Shown in pieces: positions 40,862 to 53,337 of a stretch of 64,000 nt of DNA. This stretch comes from Apirhabdus apintestini. GTDB taxonomy: Bacteria > Pseudomonadota > Gammaproteobacteria > Enterobacterales > Enterobacteriaceae. Every line of letters starts with the position of its first letter. Position 1 is the stretch's first letter. The notes beneath the pieces are model-generated. The model was not told where the DNA came from. It did not search any database and saw nothing but the letters and a program-made list of their open reading frames with translations. Location: NCBI GenBank assembly GCA_033977085.1, contig CP138906.1:1116001-1180000 (forward strand), read 5' to 3'. The position numbers and the translations under genes are program-made.

Positions 40862-41887
40862 TTAATAGGCCTTGTGCGGATCGAAGGCGTCGCGAACGGC
40901 CTCGAAGATAAAAATCAGCAGCGACAGCATAATCGCCAGCGTTAAGAAGGCGGCTAAGCCCAGCCACGGTGCCTGAAGATTGTTTTTACCCTGCAGTAGT
41001 AGCTCGCCAAGCGAAGGCGAGCCGAGCGGCAGTCCGAATCCAAGAAAGTCCAGCGCCGTCAGTGTGGTAATCGCTCCGCAAAGAATGAAAGGCAGAAAGG
41101 TTAGCGTGGCCACCATGGCATTGGGCAGCATATGACGCAGCATAATAGCGAAGTCTCCGACGCCCATAGCTTGCGCAGCACGAATATAGTCGAAATTGCG
41201 GGTTCGTAAAAACTCGGCGCGCACCGCGCCGACCAGCCCCATCCAGCCAAACAGGGCCGTTATCCCCAGCAGCCACCAGAAATTAGGTTGCACCACGCTT
41301 GAGAGCAAAATGATTAAAAACAGCGTAGGCATACCGGACCACACTTCAATAAAGCGCTGCCCCCACAGATCGAGCTTTCCGCCATAGTAACCCTGCAGCG
41401 CGCCAGCCAGCATGCCAATAAGGCTGGTACAAAAGGTGAGCGTCAGACCGAACAGCAGGGAGATTCGCGTGCCATATACGATTTTAGCCAACACATCGCC
41501 GCCGTTTGCGTCGGTACCGAGCCAGTGTGTACGCGATGGCGGCGTAGGGAAAGGGCGCCTGGTGGCGTAATCAATGCTGGCTGCGCCGTAGCGGACGGGG
41601 GCCCAAAGCGCCCAGCCGTTGGCGTCAATCTGCCGGCGCAGCCACGGGTCCTGATAGTCAGCCGGCGTCGGAAACGGGCCGCCGAAGTCTGCCTCACTAT
41701 AGTCAATCAGCGCGGGCACCAGCCAGCGCTGCTGATAATGTACCAGCAGCGGCTTTTCATTAGCCAAAAATTCAGCAAACAGGCTCAGAATAAAAAGGAT
41801 GGCAAAAATCCACAGCGACCAATAGCCGCGCCGATGCTGGCGAAAGCGCGCCCAGCGCGCCTGATTTACCGGGCTGAGCGATTTCAT
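40862..41887 (-). CDS. yejE: Microcin C/peptide ABC importer permease YejE
   Basis: Intact 341-residue inner-membrane permease of the oligopeptide class. MKSLSPVNQARWARFRQHRR gives the start at 41887, supported by a four-base ATGA overlap with the corrected end of yejB; a longer in-frame start exists but lies inside yejB. The EAA-type loop is visible as EFLRTRNFDYIRAAQAMGVGD. The end is AVRDAFDPHKAY. Confidence 0.96.
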   Translation of the reverse strand: MKSLSPVNQARWARFRQHRRGYWSLWIFAILFILSLFAEFLANEKPLLVHYQQRWLVPALIDYSEADFGGPFPTPADYQDPWLRRQIDANGWALWAPVRYGAASIDYATRRPFPTPPSRTHWLGTDANGGDVLAKIVYGTRISLLFGLTLTFCTSLIGMLAGALQGYYGGKLDLWGQRFIEVWSGMPTLFLIILLSSVVQPNFWWLLGITALFGWMGLVGAVRAEFLRTRNFDYIRAAQAMGVGDFAIMLRHMLPNAMVATLTFLPFILCGAITTLTALDFLGFGLPLGSPSLGELLLQGKNNLQAPWLGLAAFLTLAIMLSLLIFIFEAVRDAFDPHKAY

Positions 41888-42982
41888 GCGCGCCCTCGAA
41901 ATCAATACGCGGGTCCACCCACATGTAGGTTAAATCACTCACAATATTCAGCACGAGCCCAATCAGGGTAAAAATATACAGCGTGCCAAACATCACGGGA
42001 TAATCGCGCGAAACCGTCGCTTCGTAGCCTAATAGCCCCAATCCGTTAAGGGAGAACATGACTTCTATGAGCAGAGAGCCGGTGAAAAACATACTGATAA
42101 ACGCAGCGGGAAAACCTGCGATAACCAGCAGCATGGCGTTGCGAAAAATATGCCGCAACAGAATCTGCTTTTCGTCCAGCCCTTTGGCGCGAGCCGTTAC
42201 GACATATTGCTTACGAATTTCATCCAGAAATGCGTTCTTGGTTAGCATCGTGAGTGAGGCAAAGCCGCCGATTACCGTTGCCAGTACCGGTAGCGCGATG
42301 TGCCAGAAGTAGTCTGCCACTTTTTTGTACCATCTCAACGCGTCAAAATTTGCGCTTACCAGCCCGCGTAGCGGGAAGATATCCAGCCAGGTTCCGCCTG
42401 CAAAACAAACAATCAGGACAATGGCGAACAAAAAGGGGGGATGGCGTAGCCAATAATAATTAGTGAACTGCTCCAGATGTCAAAGCGGCTGCCGTTATAC
42501 ATCGCTTTGCGGATGCCGAGCGGGATGGAGATAAAATAGATAATAAGGGTGCTCCACAGCCCCAGCGACACGGAAACCGGCAGGCTCTGTTTAATCAAAT
42601 GCAGCACGGAGGCGCTGCGAAACAGGCTGTCGCCAAAATCGAAGCGGATATAGCGCCATAGCATATCGAAATAGCGCTCATAAAGCGGTTTATCAAAACC
42701 GTAGCGATGAGTAATTTCCTGAATAATCTCCGGGTCCAGACCGCGCGCGCCGCGGTATTGATTGTCGCCCGGCCCGGCAATGCCTGGGCGGGTATGGCTT
42801 CCTGCGTCAGCGCTCTGAGCACCGCCGGGCATAACCGCCTGCCCGCGCCCGAACTGAATGGCTGCGATGGCCTGATCCACCGGGCCGCCGGGTGCAATCT
42901 GAACAATAAAAAAATTCAGCGTAATGATGGCCCATAGGGTGGGGATGATGAATAAAAGGCGGCGTAGTAAATAACGTATCAT
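41884..42982 (-). CDS. yejB: Microcin C/peptide ABC importer permease YejB (two frame breaks as given)
   Basis: Inner-membrane permease partner of YejE. MIRYLLRRLLFIIPTLWAII is the typical dipeptide-permease start, followed by the periplasmic insert FGRGQAVMPGG and four or more further helices. EIRKQYVVTARAKGLDEKQIL is the ATPase-contact loop. Breaks: about 42435 (C7 to C6 in AIPPF) and 41894 (short G run at FEGR). The second makes the open frame overrun yejE; the corrected stop overlaps yejE by four bases. Corrected length 366 (E. coli 364). Confidence 0.94.
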
Positions 42983-42991
42983 GGGTATTCC

Positions 42992-44800
42992 TTAACGCCG
43001 CTGCGGCGGTAAAGCAGCGGCCTTCGCCGAATCATACCACCAGGTATCCAACCCCAGCGCATAGCCTGGATGGCGGGAGGGACGCGCGAATTTGTTCCAC
43101 CAGCTTAATCGTTCAGACGCCTGATACCACATTGGCAACATATAATATTGCCACGTCAGTACGCGATCGAGCGCCCGTCCGAGCGGCAGCAGTCGCGCCT
43201 TATCTCCCTGATGCGCCGCGATCTGCGCGATCAATTTATCGACTATAGGGTCCTGTACGCCCGGCGTATTCCAGCTTGAGTCCAGATAGGCAGATGCCCA
43301 GCTAATCTGGAGATCGGTACCGGGCCAGGGCATGGCGGGATATAACGCCGGCATCATATCAAAGTCCCGGCGCCGCAGGCGGTTGGTGAGCCATGAATTA
43401 TCAACCTGGCGCAGGGTTACGCGGATTCCCACGCGCGCCAGACTATGCTGGAAAGGGAGCGCCCATGCGTTATTGCCGCCGGCCGGTAGCAGGAGTTCAA
43501 ATTCAAACGGCTTGCCGCTTTGGCCATTTATCAGGCGCTTATTTTTAACGGTCCAGCCAGCATTACGTAATAGTTTGAGAGCAGCGAGCCGCTTGTCGCG
43601 CGGGAATCCGTCCGCAGATGTGTGCGGTGGCTGAAAAACGCGATGAAACAGCTCGGCCGGGAGCTGGTTTTTAAAAGGCGCGAGTAGCGTTTGCTCTCCG
43701 GCATCGGGAAGTGCGCGCGCCGCATATTCAGTATTTTGAAAATAGCTATTTGCCCGCCGATACGCGCTATAAAACAGCGCTTTATTCATCCACTCGAAAT
43801 CAAACGCCAGCGCGATCGCTTCGCGCACTCGGCGGTCTGAAAACAGCGGGCGCTGAAGATTAAATGCCAGCCAGCGCGTGCCCTGAGCGGCACTATTTTG
43901 CTGCTCCGCTTTAACGATATATCCACGCTCGAAATGCCGGCCGGTATAGCGCGTCGCCCAGTTTTTTGGGTTATTTTCACGGCGAATATCAAAGGCGCCG
44001 GCTTTAAAAGTTTCAAAGGCGACATTGTCATCAAGGTAATAATCGTAGCGTAAGGTGTCGAAATTCCAGCGCCCGCGATTGACCGGCAGGCTGGCGCCCC
44101 AGTAATCGGCCACCCGCTGCCAGACCACATACTGACCCATCCGCCAGTCGGTGATGCGATAAGGGCCGCTGCCGAGGGGAGGATGTGCGAGCGGCGCACC
44201 CAGCGAGCGGTGGCGCCAATATTTTTCTGGCATGACGGGCAGCGTTAGCAGACTCAACATAGTCTCTTTATTTGGCTGCGCAAGGGTAATGCGTACGGTG
44301 TGTGGCCCCAGCGCACTGACGGTAACGCCTTTATAGTAAAGGCGGAACTGCGGTACGCCTTCCGTCATAAATTTATGAAAGGTAAAGGCGACATCACGGG
44401 AGGTAATAGGGCTGCCGTCATGAAAACGTGCCTGGGGATTAAGCGCGATCTCAGCCCAGGCAAAGTTGTCAGGGTGACGTGCAGAGGTGGCGATCAGCGG
44501 ATAATAGCTGCCGGACTCGTCGTCAGACGTAGTAAACAGAGAGTCATAAATTTGCCCGGTGCGCTCAGCCGGGTTGCCGCGCAGCGCGTAACGGTTGAAA
44601 TTATCAAAGGTGCCGATGACGGAAAGCGTCATTTGGCCCCCTTTGGGCGCCTGAGGATTAACGTAATCGAAATGGGTAAAACCCGAGGCATATTTCGGTG
44701 CGCCCAGAATCGCGAAAGCGTGGCTGACGTTTGTTTCCCGGGCGCTACCGCTGGCTGAAATCATCAGCGCCAGCATAAACCAATAGATGCGAACGACCAT
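42992..44800 (-). CDS. yejA: Microcin C/peptide-binding periplasmic protein YejA
   Basis: Intact 602-residue solute-binding protein of the SBP family 5. ATG 44800 gives MVVRIYWFMLALMISASGSA, a signal peptide, and then the mature start. Conserved blocks: HFDYVNPQAPKGGQMTL, FDNFNRYALRGNPA, PEKYWRH, SGPYRITDW and RWLAFNLQRPLFSDRRVREA. First gene of yejABEF, nine bases before yejB. YejABEF imports peptides and, in E. coli, the antibiotic microcin C. Confidence 0.96.
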   Translation of the reverse strand: MVVRIYWFMLALMISASGSARETNVSHAFAILGAPKYASGFTHFDYVNPQAPKGGQMTLSVIGTFDNFNRYALRGNPAERTGQIYDSLFTTSDDESGSYYPLIATSARHPDNFAWAEIALNPQARFHDGSPITSRDVAFTFHKFMTEGVPQFRLYYKGVTVSALGPHTVRITLAQPNKETMLSLLTLPVMPEKYWRHRSLGAPLAHPPLGSGPYRITDWRMGQYVVWQRVADYWGASLPVNRGRWNFDTLRYDYYLDDNVAFETFKAGAFDIRRENNPKNWATRYTGRHFERGYIVKAEQQNSAAQGTRWLAFNLQRPLFSDRRVREAIALAFDFEWMNKALFYSAYRRANSYFQNTEYAARALPDAGEQTLLAPFKNQLPAELFHRVFQPPHTSADGFPRDKRLAALKLLRNAGWTVKNKRLINGQSGKPFEFELLLPAGGNNAWALPFQHSLARVGIRVTLRQVDNSWLTNRLRRRDFDMMPALYPAMPWPGTDLQISWASAYLDSSWNTPGVQDPIVDKLIAQIAAHQGDKARLLPLGRALDRVLTWQYYMLPMWYQASERLSWWNKFARPSRHPGYALGLDTWWYDSAKAAALPPQRR

Positions 44801-45343
44801 TAATCGCAGTTTCCTGTATTTGGCACGCTTCGCAAGCATAGCGCGAGAATCGAAACGTATTTACCGTCACGTCGGGAATAATAAGGGAGGTGAACGCGTT
44901 TGTGAAATAAATGTCCGGGCTAATATTATCTGTTTTCAGTCTGACGGATGGGTAGCCTGCAATAGTGGCGGTGAAGTGATAAGAGGTAAATACCGGGCGC
45001 CAGTGACGGCTATATTCCAGGGCCAGCGAGAAAGCCGGTGCGTTAACGGGTTGGCTCTGTATCCATGTTATTAGCCAGAGAAAGAGCGGAGTAGTAGAGA
45101 ATACGCATTTTCTGGAAAAGTAATCATGAATAAAAATAAACCCCTTATTGGCTAAGGGAAACGCCGGGTTTATACGTGATATCCATCGCACCAAGAGTCA
45201 TTTTTGTATGCCAGATTAATCAAAGCACCAAGTTTCATTACCGTACAAAGCGCAATGTTTGTGGTGAAATAATAACCAGAAATAAACGGGTGGGTAGCAA
45301 TATACGGGACACTGCGCAATGGGTAATAATGGGAAAAATGAAA
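44801..45343. other. Intergenic, mepS to yejA; rtn/pdeN absent
   Basis: About 540 bases. E. coli has the EAL phosphodiesterase gene rtn (pdeN) between yejA and mepS; no trace of an EAL domain is seen here. Overlapping frames on both strands (for example a 149-codon minus-strand frame at 44745-45194) lack recognisable domains and ribosome sites and the minus-strand one enters yejA. Confidence 0.5.
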
Positions 45344-45376
45344 TAAAAAAACGCTGCCAGGCAGCGTTTTAAAACG
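45344..45376 (-). terminator. Terminator of mepS
   Basis: Minus-strand stem AAAACGCTGCC / GGCAGCGTTTT followed by a run of T, 40 bases after the mepS stop. Confidence 0.9.
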
Positions 45377-45415
45377 TTTGGTTATCAGGACATCTTTAAG
45401 CCCGCAGCGGCTTAA

Positions 45416-45984
45416 TTAACTGTGATTTAACACCCGGCGCGCCGAATTATAGCGTTTTTTCCAGTAAGGATCGCTGAGCCTGGAAATCATCACGCCGCTA
45501 CTGGTGGATGCGTGTACGAAGCTGTCGTTACCGATATAAATACCGATATGGCGACCCGTAGAACCGGTATGGAAAAGTATCAAATCGCCGGTGCGTAATT
45601 TCCCGCGGAAACAAACTGGCCGCTGGATTGCTGTTCGCTGGTGGAACGCGGTAATTCCAGACCAAACTGTTCGCGAAATGTTCGTTGAACGAAGGCTGAA
45701 CAATCAATACCTTTGCGTGAGGTTCCGCCCAGGCGATAGCGAACGCCTTTCCAGCTGGTATATTGATCCATTAGACGAGATTTAATGTCCAGATTATGGA
45801 CCATTTGCTCGAATTCATCCTGAGAAGCTTGCAGCAAAAAGCCACCGTTATTATCTGCTGCATGCGTATCAGTACGTGTATTTTGTGCGGTATTTGTAGA
45901 ACTACAGGCCGAAAGCGCTACTGCCATTGCAACCGCGGGGAGCGCCCGCAGAATATATCTCAAAACTGGCTGAGATTTGACCAT
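45416..45984 (-). CDS. mepS: Murein DD-endopeptidase MepS (Spr), one frame break as given
   Basis: Outer-membrane lipoprotein NlpC/P60 hydrolase that cuts D-Ala-mDAP crosslinks for wall growth. Lipobox LSACSS after an N-terminal signal. Catalytic Cys in GIDCSAFVQRTF, His in STGRHIGIYIG and third polar residue region in DSFVHASTSSG. The frame breaks at about 45603 (C3 to C2 in FVSRGKLRTGDL); corrected length 189 (E. coli 188). Monocistronic, with its own terminator. Confidence 0.95.
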
Positions 45985-46350
45985 TTTGTTTATTATCCCT
46001 TGATGTCCTTAACGATAAAAATCGTTATGTTATTAACCAAACGTGATGAGAGTAATGACCTGCGTATAATGAGACAATTCTGTAAATCATAAAGTGTGGG
46101 ATAACGCACACTTTACTTTTGCGGGGAATTCGACCTTATAGCGCAAAACGGGTGAAAGATTACCCGATTCATTTAGCCATGGCGAGCATTTTCATACCCA
46201 GATTATCTATATTTTTGTGTGGTGATATAACAAAATGTTTCAGCCTTTGAGGGCAGGTATCGCAAGGTTTTATCGGTTTATTAACGTTTCTTTAAATGAA
46301 TGTGAAAGTATTTAATTTCAGAATTAAGGCCACCGTGAAAACCGAGTTAA
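45985..46350. other. Intergenic, lpxT to mepS
   Basis: About 365 A+T-rich bases containing the mepS promoter and leader. I see no gene. E. coli mepS has a long leader too. Confidence 0.5.
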
Positions 46351-46376
46351 ACACCGGCGAAAACGGTCGCCGGTGT
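46351..46376 (-). terminator. Probable lpxT terminator
   Basis: Nine-base perfect stem ACACCGGCG / CGCCGGTGT with an eight-base loop, 41 bases after the lpxT stop. The following TTAACTC is a poor T tract. Confidence 0.55.
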
Positions 46377-46417
46377 AATAGTTTGTTTAATTAAAATTGA
46401 TCCTGATTCGGGTTTTA

Positions 46418-47119
46418 TTATTTATTCCTTCCCGGAAGACAGCGATTAAGCGAATTAATTAATCGATCGCTCAATGGCGTCATTAGAATCCAGGGTAACC
46501 CTACAAGCACTACGGCAAGAGATCCGACGAAAACATCGGTAAACCAGTGGGCGCCAATCATAATGCGCGGCAGCGCGAATAACAGAAATATCATCACGGC
46601 GATAATAAACGCGGTTTTGCCGAAGTAGCGCAGCATAAAGCCGCAAAATATTAGTAGCATCATTCCGTGATCGCCCGGGAAGCTGTCGCCAGATGCATCT
46701 TTCGTGGGGAAATGCAGCAGGTCGCGCACGCGATTAATATGCGTAAATGTGAGCGTCGGGCTGGGGCGCTTCACCGGGAGCGCCTGACCGATTTGGTTTA
46801 GGATCACAGCGCTGAGCAGCATAACTACCCCCATGATGAAAATATGGCGACGTTCGTGAGGCGATGCTTTTCGCCAGAACCACAGCATTAATAGCCCCAT
46901 ACACAGCAGTGAACAGGCGTCAAATGCGCGGTTATTCGTGATGGCGACAAACCATAAAAAAGTACGATTGGTGCTCAGCGCGGCGTTAAAAAAATGAAAC
47001 AGCGCCGAATCAATGGGAAACCAAAAACCGTGATTTACCGGAAGATACCAGGAGAAAAATAGCGCCAGACCGAGGGCGTTAAGCAGCACGATAAGCGGAA
47101 AAGAAGCGTGACGTAGCAT
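46418..47119 (-). CDS. lpxT: Kdo2-lipid A phosphotransferase LpxT
   Basis: Intact 233-residue inner-membrane PAP2-family enzyme that moves phosphate from undecaprenyl pyrophosphate to lipid A. The three acid-phosphatase motifs are present: KRPSP, FPGDHGM and IGAHWFTDVFVG. Six hydrophobic helices are visible. It lies 37 bases downstream of yeiR, as in E. coli (yeiU). Confidence 0.95.
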   Translation of the reverse strand: MLRHASFPLIVLLNALGLALFFSWYLPVNHGFWFPIDSALFHFFNAALSTNRTFLWFVAITNNRAFDACSLLCMGLLMLWFWRKASPHERRHIFIMGVVMLLSAVILNQIGQALPVKRPSPTLTFTHINRVRDLLHFPTKDASGDSFPGDHGMMLLIFCGFMLRYFGKTAFIIAVMIFLLFALPRIMIGAHWFTDVFVGSLAVVLVGLPWILMTPLSDRLINSLNRCLPGRNK

Positions 47120-47156
47120 AGTGTTCCTGGAGAGAAGATAATTTAAGATAAATACG

Positions 47157-48141
47157 TTAGTTGCGCTCGGGTAAACGAAGCCTCAACAGATCCCGCTGCA
47201 GCGCATTCCAGTCGCTATCCGCATAATGAATAAGCTCGATGCGGCTGTCCGGCGGCGCAGCACTCTGTGTCTCGATATGTAAATCGGCGTCCTGGCGGTT
47301 AATTAGCACCAGGCCTTCAGGGATACGCAAAACGCCTTTTACGCGCTCCACCGGCGCAAGCCGCGCCCATTCAAGAAGGCCGATGGTATCGAAACACGTC
47401 TGGGCATCGAACACCCAGCCGCAGCCATAATAACCCTGCCCCTGATTCAGATGCCGCCGCCAGCGCTGGTGTTCCGGCAGGCTTAAGGCGGCCAGCACGG
47501 AAGCAGGTGCCTGGCTATGGGTGTGAGAAGGGTGGGCGGGAAGGTCGCGCAGGTTTTGTCGCGGCGTATCCAGCAAAGAGGGGCAACGCCGCCTGGCTGA
47601 CGGCGATCAGCGTGCGCTCGCCCAGGCTTTCCTGTCGCCATGCGCTCAGCGCCAGTTCTGCGGGCGCATCCAGCTTATCTATTTTATTTGCGACGATGAT
47701 ATCCGCAGCGGCGAGCCGATCCTGAAAATTACTGTCCTGGTAGTAGCGCGCTTCCAGAAGCTGGCGCGCGTCGAGCAGCGCAAGCGTCGCACGTAAATCA
47801 ATCCATGGCTGATAAACATCAGCGGTGAGCATATCCAAAATTTGTTTAGGATGGCCAAGCCCGGTGGGTTCAATTAAAAGCCGGTCTGGTTTCCCCTGAC
47901 GCAGCAGCGCGTTCAGGCCAATTTGCATGGGCAATCCATTGACGCAGCACATGCAACCGCCGGGAATTTCTTTTAACAGCGCGCCGCTTGCCGCTAATAG
48001 CGCGCCGTCTACGCCCACTTCACCGAACTCATTAACCAGTACCGCCCAGCGTTCATCTGCCGGCTTATGCGCTAATAAATGGCGAATGGTGGTGGTTTTA
48101 CCGCTGCCGAGAAAGCCGGTAATCAGATTGGTTTTTGTCAC
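47157..48141 (-). CDS. yeiR: Zinc-binding GTPase YeiR (COG0523 family; one frame break as given)
   Basis: G3E-type GTPase and putative zinc chaperone. P-loop GFLGSGKTTTIRHLL, the zinc motif GGCMCC, Walker B-like IEPTGLGHP and the NKID guanine motif are all in the N part. The C-terminal CobW domain (RWRRHLNQGQGYYGCGWVFD) is in another frame. The break at about 47573 is one base too many, probably in the CCCC run after AALP. Corrected length 327 (E. coli 328). Upstream of lpxT. Confidence 0.93.
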
Positions 48142-49445
48142 GTCGGCTCCGGAAACGCCAGGATAGACAGGAGCGACTATCCTGGCGAAAAAGCGCTGAA
48201 AAGAGAAGAGGCGCGCGCAAATAACGCGTCAATAGGCAGGCTTATCCATTAATCAGCCTGGCTATTGCTCCACGCGCGCCGTACTGGCACAGCGCGCGCC
48301 AGGCGTGCGTGACTTCCCGGACAAACCCAGCGTTTTCGGGAGGTCATCACCGAAGATTTCGCACAGCGTTAGCAGAGCGCTTACGCGGTTTTCCGGGGAG
48401 CTTTCCGCTACCAGCGCGCTGATTTTTTCCTTCAGAGGATCGCGGAGTTCAAGCGGATTACCGTCGTCGTCACTGCCGCTTATATAGCGCATCCATCCGG
48501 CCACGCCCAGAGCAAGGTAGTGCCATTCTCCGCCGTGGCGCAAATGCCAGCGGATACTGTTTAGCATTCGCTGCGGCAATTTCTGACTGCCATCGGTGGC
48601 TATTTTCTGCGTAAGGTGTTGCAGCGTGGGGTTACTAAAGCGCGCCGCTAAGGATTGACTATAGTCACTGAGATTAACGTCGGCGATGCTCAGCGTGGGG
48701 GCTTGCTCATTCATCATCAGGCGCAGCATAGCCTGCCGAAATAAAGCGTCCTCCATACAGTCGGCGATAGTTTGGTAGCCCGCCAGGCCGCCCAGCCAGG
48801 CCAGAAAAGAGTGGCTGCCGTTAAGCATACGCAGTTTCATCTGCTCCCAGGGCGCTACATCGGCCACCATTTGCGCTCCGGCCAGTTCCCAGGCGGGACG
48901 TCCGGCCACGAAATTATCCTCAATCACCCACTGTATATACGGTTCGGTACTTACGGCGCAGGGATCGTTAACGCCACAAATAGACGCTATCTCCGCCAGC
49001 GTGTCAGGCGTTGTAGCCGGGACGATGCGATCGACCATGGTAGCCGGAAACGACGCATTGTCATGGATCCAGTCAGTCAGGTCTGCGCTCCGGTGCTTTG
49101 CCAAATCCAGGATGGCGCGCCTGACGATGGCGCCGTTATCCGGGATATTATCGCAGGAAAGGACGGTAAACGGCGCCAGCCCGCGGGCGCGGAGGCGCGC
49201 CAGCGCTTCAACCAGAATTCCGGGCGCAGAATGCGGCGCCTCGGGCTGCTGAAGATCGTGCACAATTAGCGGGTGAGTAAGATCCAGCTGGCCGGTAGCC
49301 GCATCGATACAATAGCCTTTTTCTGTGATAGTCAATGAAACGATAGCCACCTGCGGTTCGCAAAATTTCTCAATAATTGTCAACAACGGGTAAAAAGTGA
49401 TCCACTTACCGTCACCACCAACGGTCTAATATTGATCCACCTTGC

Positions 49446-50223
49446 TTACTCAGGATTAGCTTCCGCTATAACCCCGGCCTTTCGTTTCTGCTTCAGTCGA
49501 TAGCTCTCTCCTTTTATCTGGACTACGTGTGAGTGATGTAAGATCCGGTCCAGCATTGCCGATGTCAGGGCTGCATCACCCGCGAACGTCTGGTCCCACT
49601 GCCCGAACGGCAGGTTAGAGGTCAGGATCATCGCGCTCTTTTCGTAACGTTTGGCAATGACCTGGAAGAACAGCTTTGCCTCTTCCTGGCTGAACGGCAG
49701 ATAGCCTATTTCGTCGATGATGAGCAGTTTGGGGGCCATGACACCGCGATTGAGTGTCGTTTTGTAACGCCCCTGACGCTGGGAAGTCGACAACTGTAAC
49801 AGCAGGTCCGCTGCTGTTGTGAAGCGAACCTTGATGCCCGCCCGTACTGCCTCGTAGCCCATGGCTATCGCCAGATGTGTTTTCCCCACGCCCGAGGGGC
49901 CCAGCAACACGATGTTTTCGTTACGTTCGATGAAGCTCAGGGAACGCAGCGACTGGATTTGCTTCTGAGGTGCGCCGGTGGCGAAGGTGAAGTCGTATTC
50001 CTCGAACGTCTTCACCGCCGGGAAGGCTGCCATCCGCGTGTACATCGCCTGTTTACGCTGATGCCGGGCCAGTTTCTCCTCATGTAGCAGGTGCTCCAGG
50101 AAGTCCATATAGCTCCATTCCTGATCCACTGCCTGTTGCGACAGTGCCGGCGCCGCGCCGATAAGGCTGTCCAGCTGGGCTGTTCAGCAAGCACCATCAG
50201 CCGTTGATGTTGTAGTTCGACCA

Positions 50224-50227
<4 letters not shown>
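49446..50227 (-). CDS. istB: IS21 helper ATPase IstB, copy 2 (one frame break as given)
   Basis: Identical in protein sequence to copy 1, with Walker A GPSGVGKTHLA and Walker B LLIIDEIGYLPF. It shares the same early frame break (CAGCCCAG instead of CAGCTCCAG) after the overlapping ATG at 50227; the GTG at 50129 opens the rest. Confidence 0.93.
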
Positions 50228-51245
<1,018 letters not shown>

Positions 51246-51836
51246 AAGCTCCCCTGTATTCAGAGGAGCAGATTAACCCTGGATCAGTTTTCAACCGCTG
51301 GGGTGGATCAGTTTTGCACCGTTGGTAACAATAATGGCCGGCATCCCGTCCAGCTTTGCATTCAGACACTCATGAACCGCTCCAACAATAATTGTTTTGC
51401 TACCCGCCCTATCTTTTTCCTGCACGGTATACAGGTGCTTTTGCTCACACAGAGCCTGCATTAATTTATCGCCGCTAAATAAGCTTATCTCGCATATTCC
51501 CCAGTCGCCTCCTTTAAGATTGAGCACGCGGTCAGTCAGTAGCGCCTGGTGCGCGCGATGAAAGGCACCAAAACCAAGATGCACTATGCGGGAGCGGAGT
51601 TGATTGCGGTCATACTGAGGTTGCCGGACAGCGGCAGGAAGTTGAACCGATGCGATAGTTTTCATGAAAACACAGTCCTTGCCGGGCGCTAAATCATCCC
51701 CATCAGTGTAAAGTTATATGACAGAAAAGGGTATTGGTATGCTTGAATTAACCCATTAATGTGAGGTCGATCAACCAATTCCCGCACATCATTTGACGCT
51801 ATTGCCTGGGGTTGTATGGTACCTTAAGTGGTAATG

Positions 51837-51855
51837 CAATAATTGGTATAACAGG
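51837..51855 (+). promoter_or_regulatory. Possible UxuR/ExuR operator before uxuA
   Basis: CAATAATTGGTATAACAGG contains the half-site AATTGGTAT of the ExuR/UxuR palindrome, with a poorer second half, 17-35 bases before the uxuA start. A second GGTACC-like element lies 20 bases further up. Confidence 0.4.
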
Positions 51856-51871
51856 TCTTAAGGAGACGATG

Positions 51872-53063
51872 ATGGAGCAAACCTGGCGTTGGTATGGACC
51901 GAACGATCCGGTGTCATTGGATGATGTGCGCCAGGCGGGCGCGACTGGCGTAGTGACTGCATTACATCATATCCCAAACGGCGAAGTGTGGCCGGTGGAA
52001 GAGATACGTGCGCGCCAGCGAATAGTGGAAGAAAAAGGTCTAACCTGGTCTGTGGTGGAAAGTATCCCCATTCATGAAGATATTAAAACGCATACCGGTA
52101 ATTATGAGCGCTACATTGCGGCTTATCAGGAAAGTCTTCGTAATCTGGCGCGCTGTGGAATTGATACCGTGTGCTACAACTTCATGCCCATCCTCGACTG
52201 GACGCGCACTGATTTAGCCTGGACATTGCCAGACGGCTCCAAAGCGCTGCGCTTCGATCAGATTGCGTTTGCGGCGTTTGAACTGCATATCCTAAAGCGG
52301 ACCGGCGCAGAGGCCGATTACTCCGCCGAAGAGCAGCGCGAAGCGCTCGCCTATTTCCAGTGCTATGTCACCGCAGCAAATTGAAACACTGACGGGCAAT
52401 ATTATCGCCGGTCTTCCCGGGGCGGAAGAGGGCTATACGCTGGATCAATTTCGGGCGCGTCTGGCGGAATATGACGGCATCGACAAAGCGCAGCTGCGCG
52501 AAAATATGGCGTACTTCCTGCGGGCGATTATTCCGGTGGCGGAAGAGGCGGGCGTGCGTATGGCTATCCATCCTGACGATCCGCCGCGCCCAATCCTCGG
52601 CCTGCCGCGCATTGTTTCCACTATTGAAGATATGCAGTGGATGAAGCAAACCGTCGACAGTATCTATAACGGGTTTACCATGTGCACCGGATCGTACGGC
52701 GTGCGGGGAGATAACGATCTGGTACGCATGATTGAAACCTTTGGCGATCGGATTCATTTTACTCACCTTCGCTCAACCTGCCGGGAAGATAACCCGAAAA
52801 CGTTCCACGAGGCTGCGCATTTGCAGGGCGATGTGGATATGGTCGCGGTGGTAAAAGCGATTCTGACGGAAGAAGCCCGACGCGCGGCGGCCGGTAATGC
52901 GCGCCCAATTCCAATGCGGCCCGATCATGGTCACCAGATGCTGGACGACTTACGCAAGAAAACCAATCCGGGTTATTCCGCGATTGGGCGGCTAAAAGGG
53001 CTGGCGGAAGTGCGCGGCGTCGAACTGGCGCTTAAACGCGTGATGTTCCCGGAATTGCTGTGA
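51872..53063 (+). CDS. uxuA: Mannonate dehydratase (one frame break as given)
   Basis: Dehydrates D-mannonate to 2-keto-3-deoxygluconate in hexuronate breakdown. MEQTWRWYGPNDPVSLDDVR and VVTALHHIPNGEVW are typical; the second part has IHPDDPPRPILGLPRIVST, HLRSTCREDNPKTFHEAAH and the metal-site region MRPDHGHQMLDDL. The break at about 52360 is one extra base (CAGTGCT for CAGGCT-type reading, before MSPQQIETLTGNI). Corrected length 396 (E. coli 394). AAGGAG precedes two ATG codons; the second fits the family start. Divergent from yeiQ, whose product class acts one step earlier, so the two likely form a functional unit. Confidence 0.94.
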
Positions 53064-53337
53064 TTGGTTGGCGTAATTTCGGCCTTTACTATCAGAGCTA
53101 TCGCGCTGCCAGCGCCGGGCTTTCCGGCAATGCGCTAAATAAACGTACGGCGTTAATGCCAGGTAAGTTACGGATGTGAGCGCTAAGGCGCAGGCGGGGC
53201 GCTACTACAGGCGCCGCCTGAGTAAAATATAGAACAGATGCCGGGCAAAAGCCCGGCAGACTCGCCTGATACACCGGCACCGGTAAGCCCGCAGGCCTGC
53301 GGTTCCGGCGCTGGCAGCGCCTTAGAAGGTGTAGCGG

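Noticed and set aside
44745..45194. 149-codon minus-strand frame upstream of and overlapping yejA
   Set aside because: No recognisable family or ribosome site, and it overlaps the signal-peptide region of yejA in another frame. Treated as intergenic.
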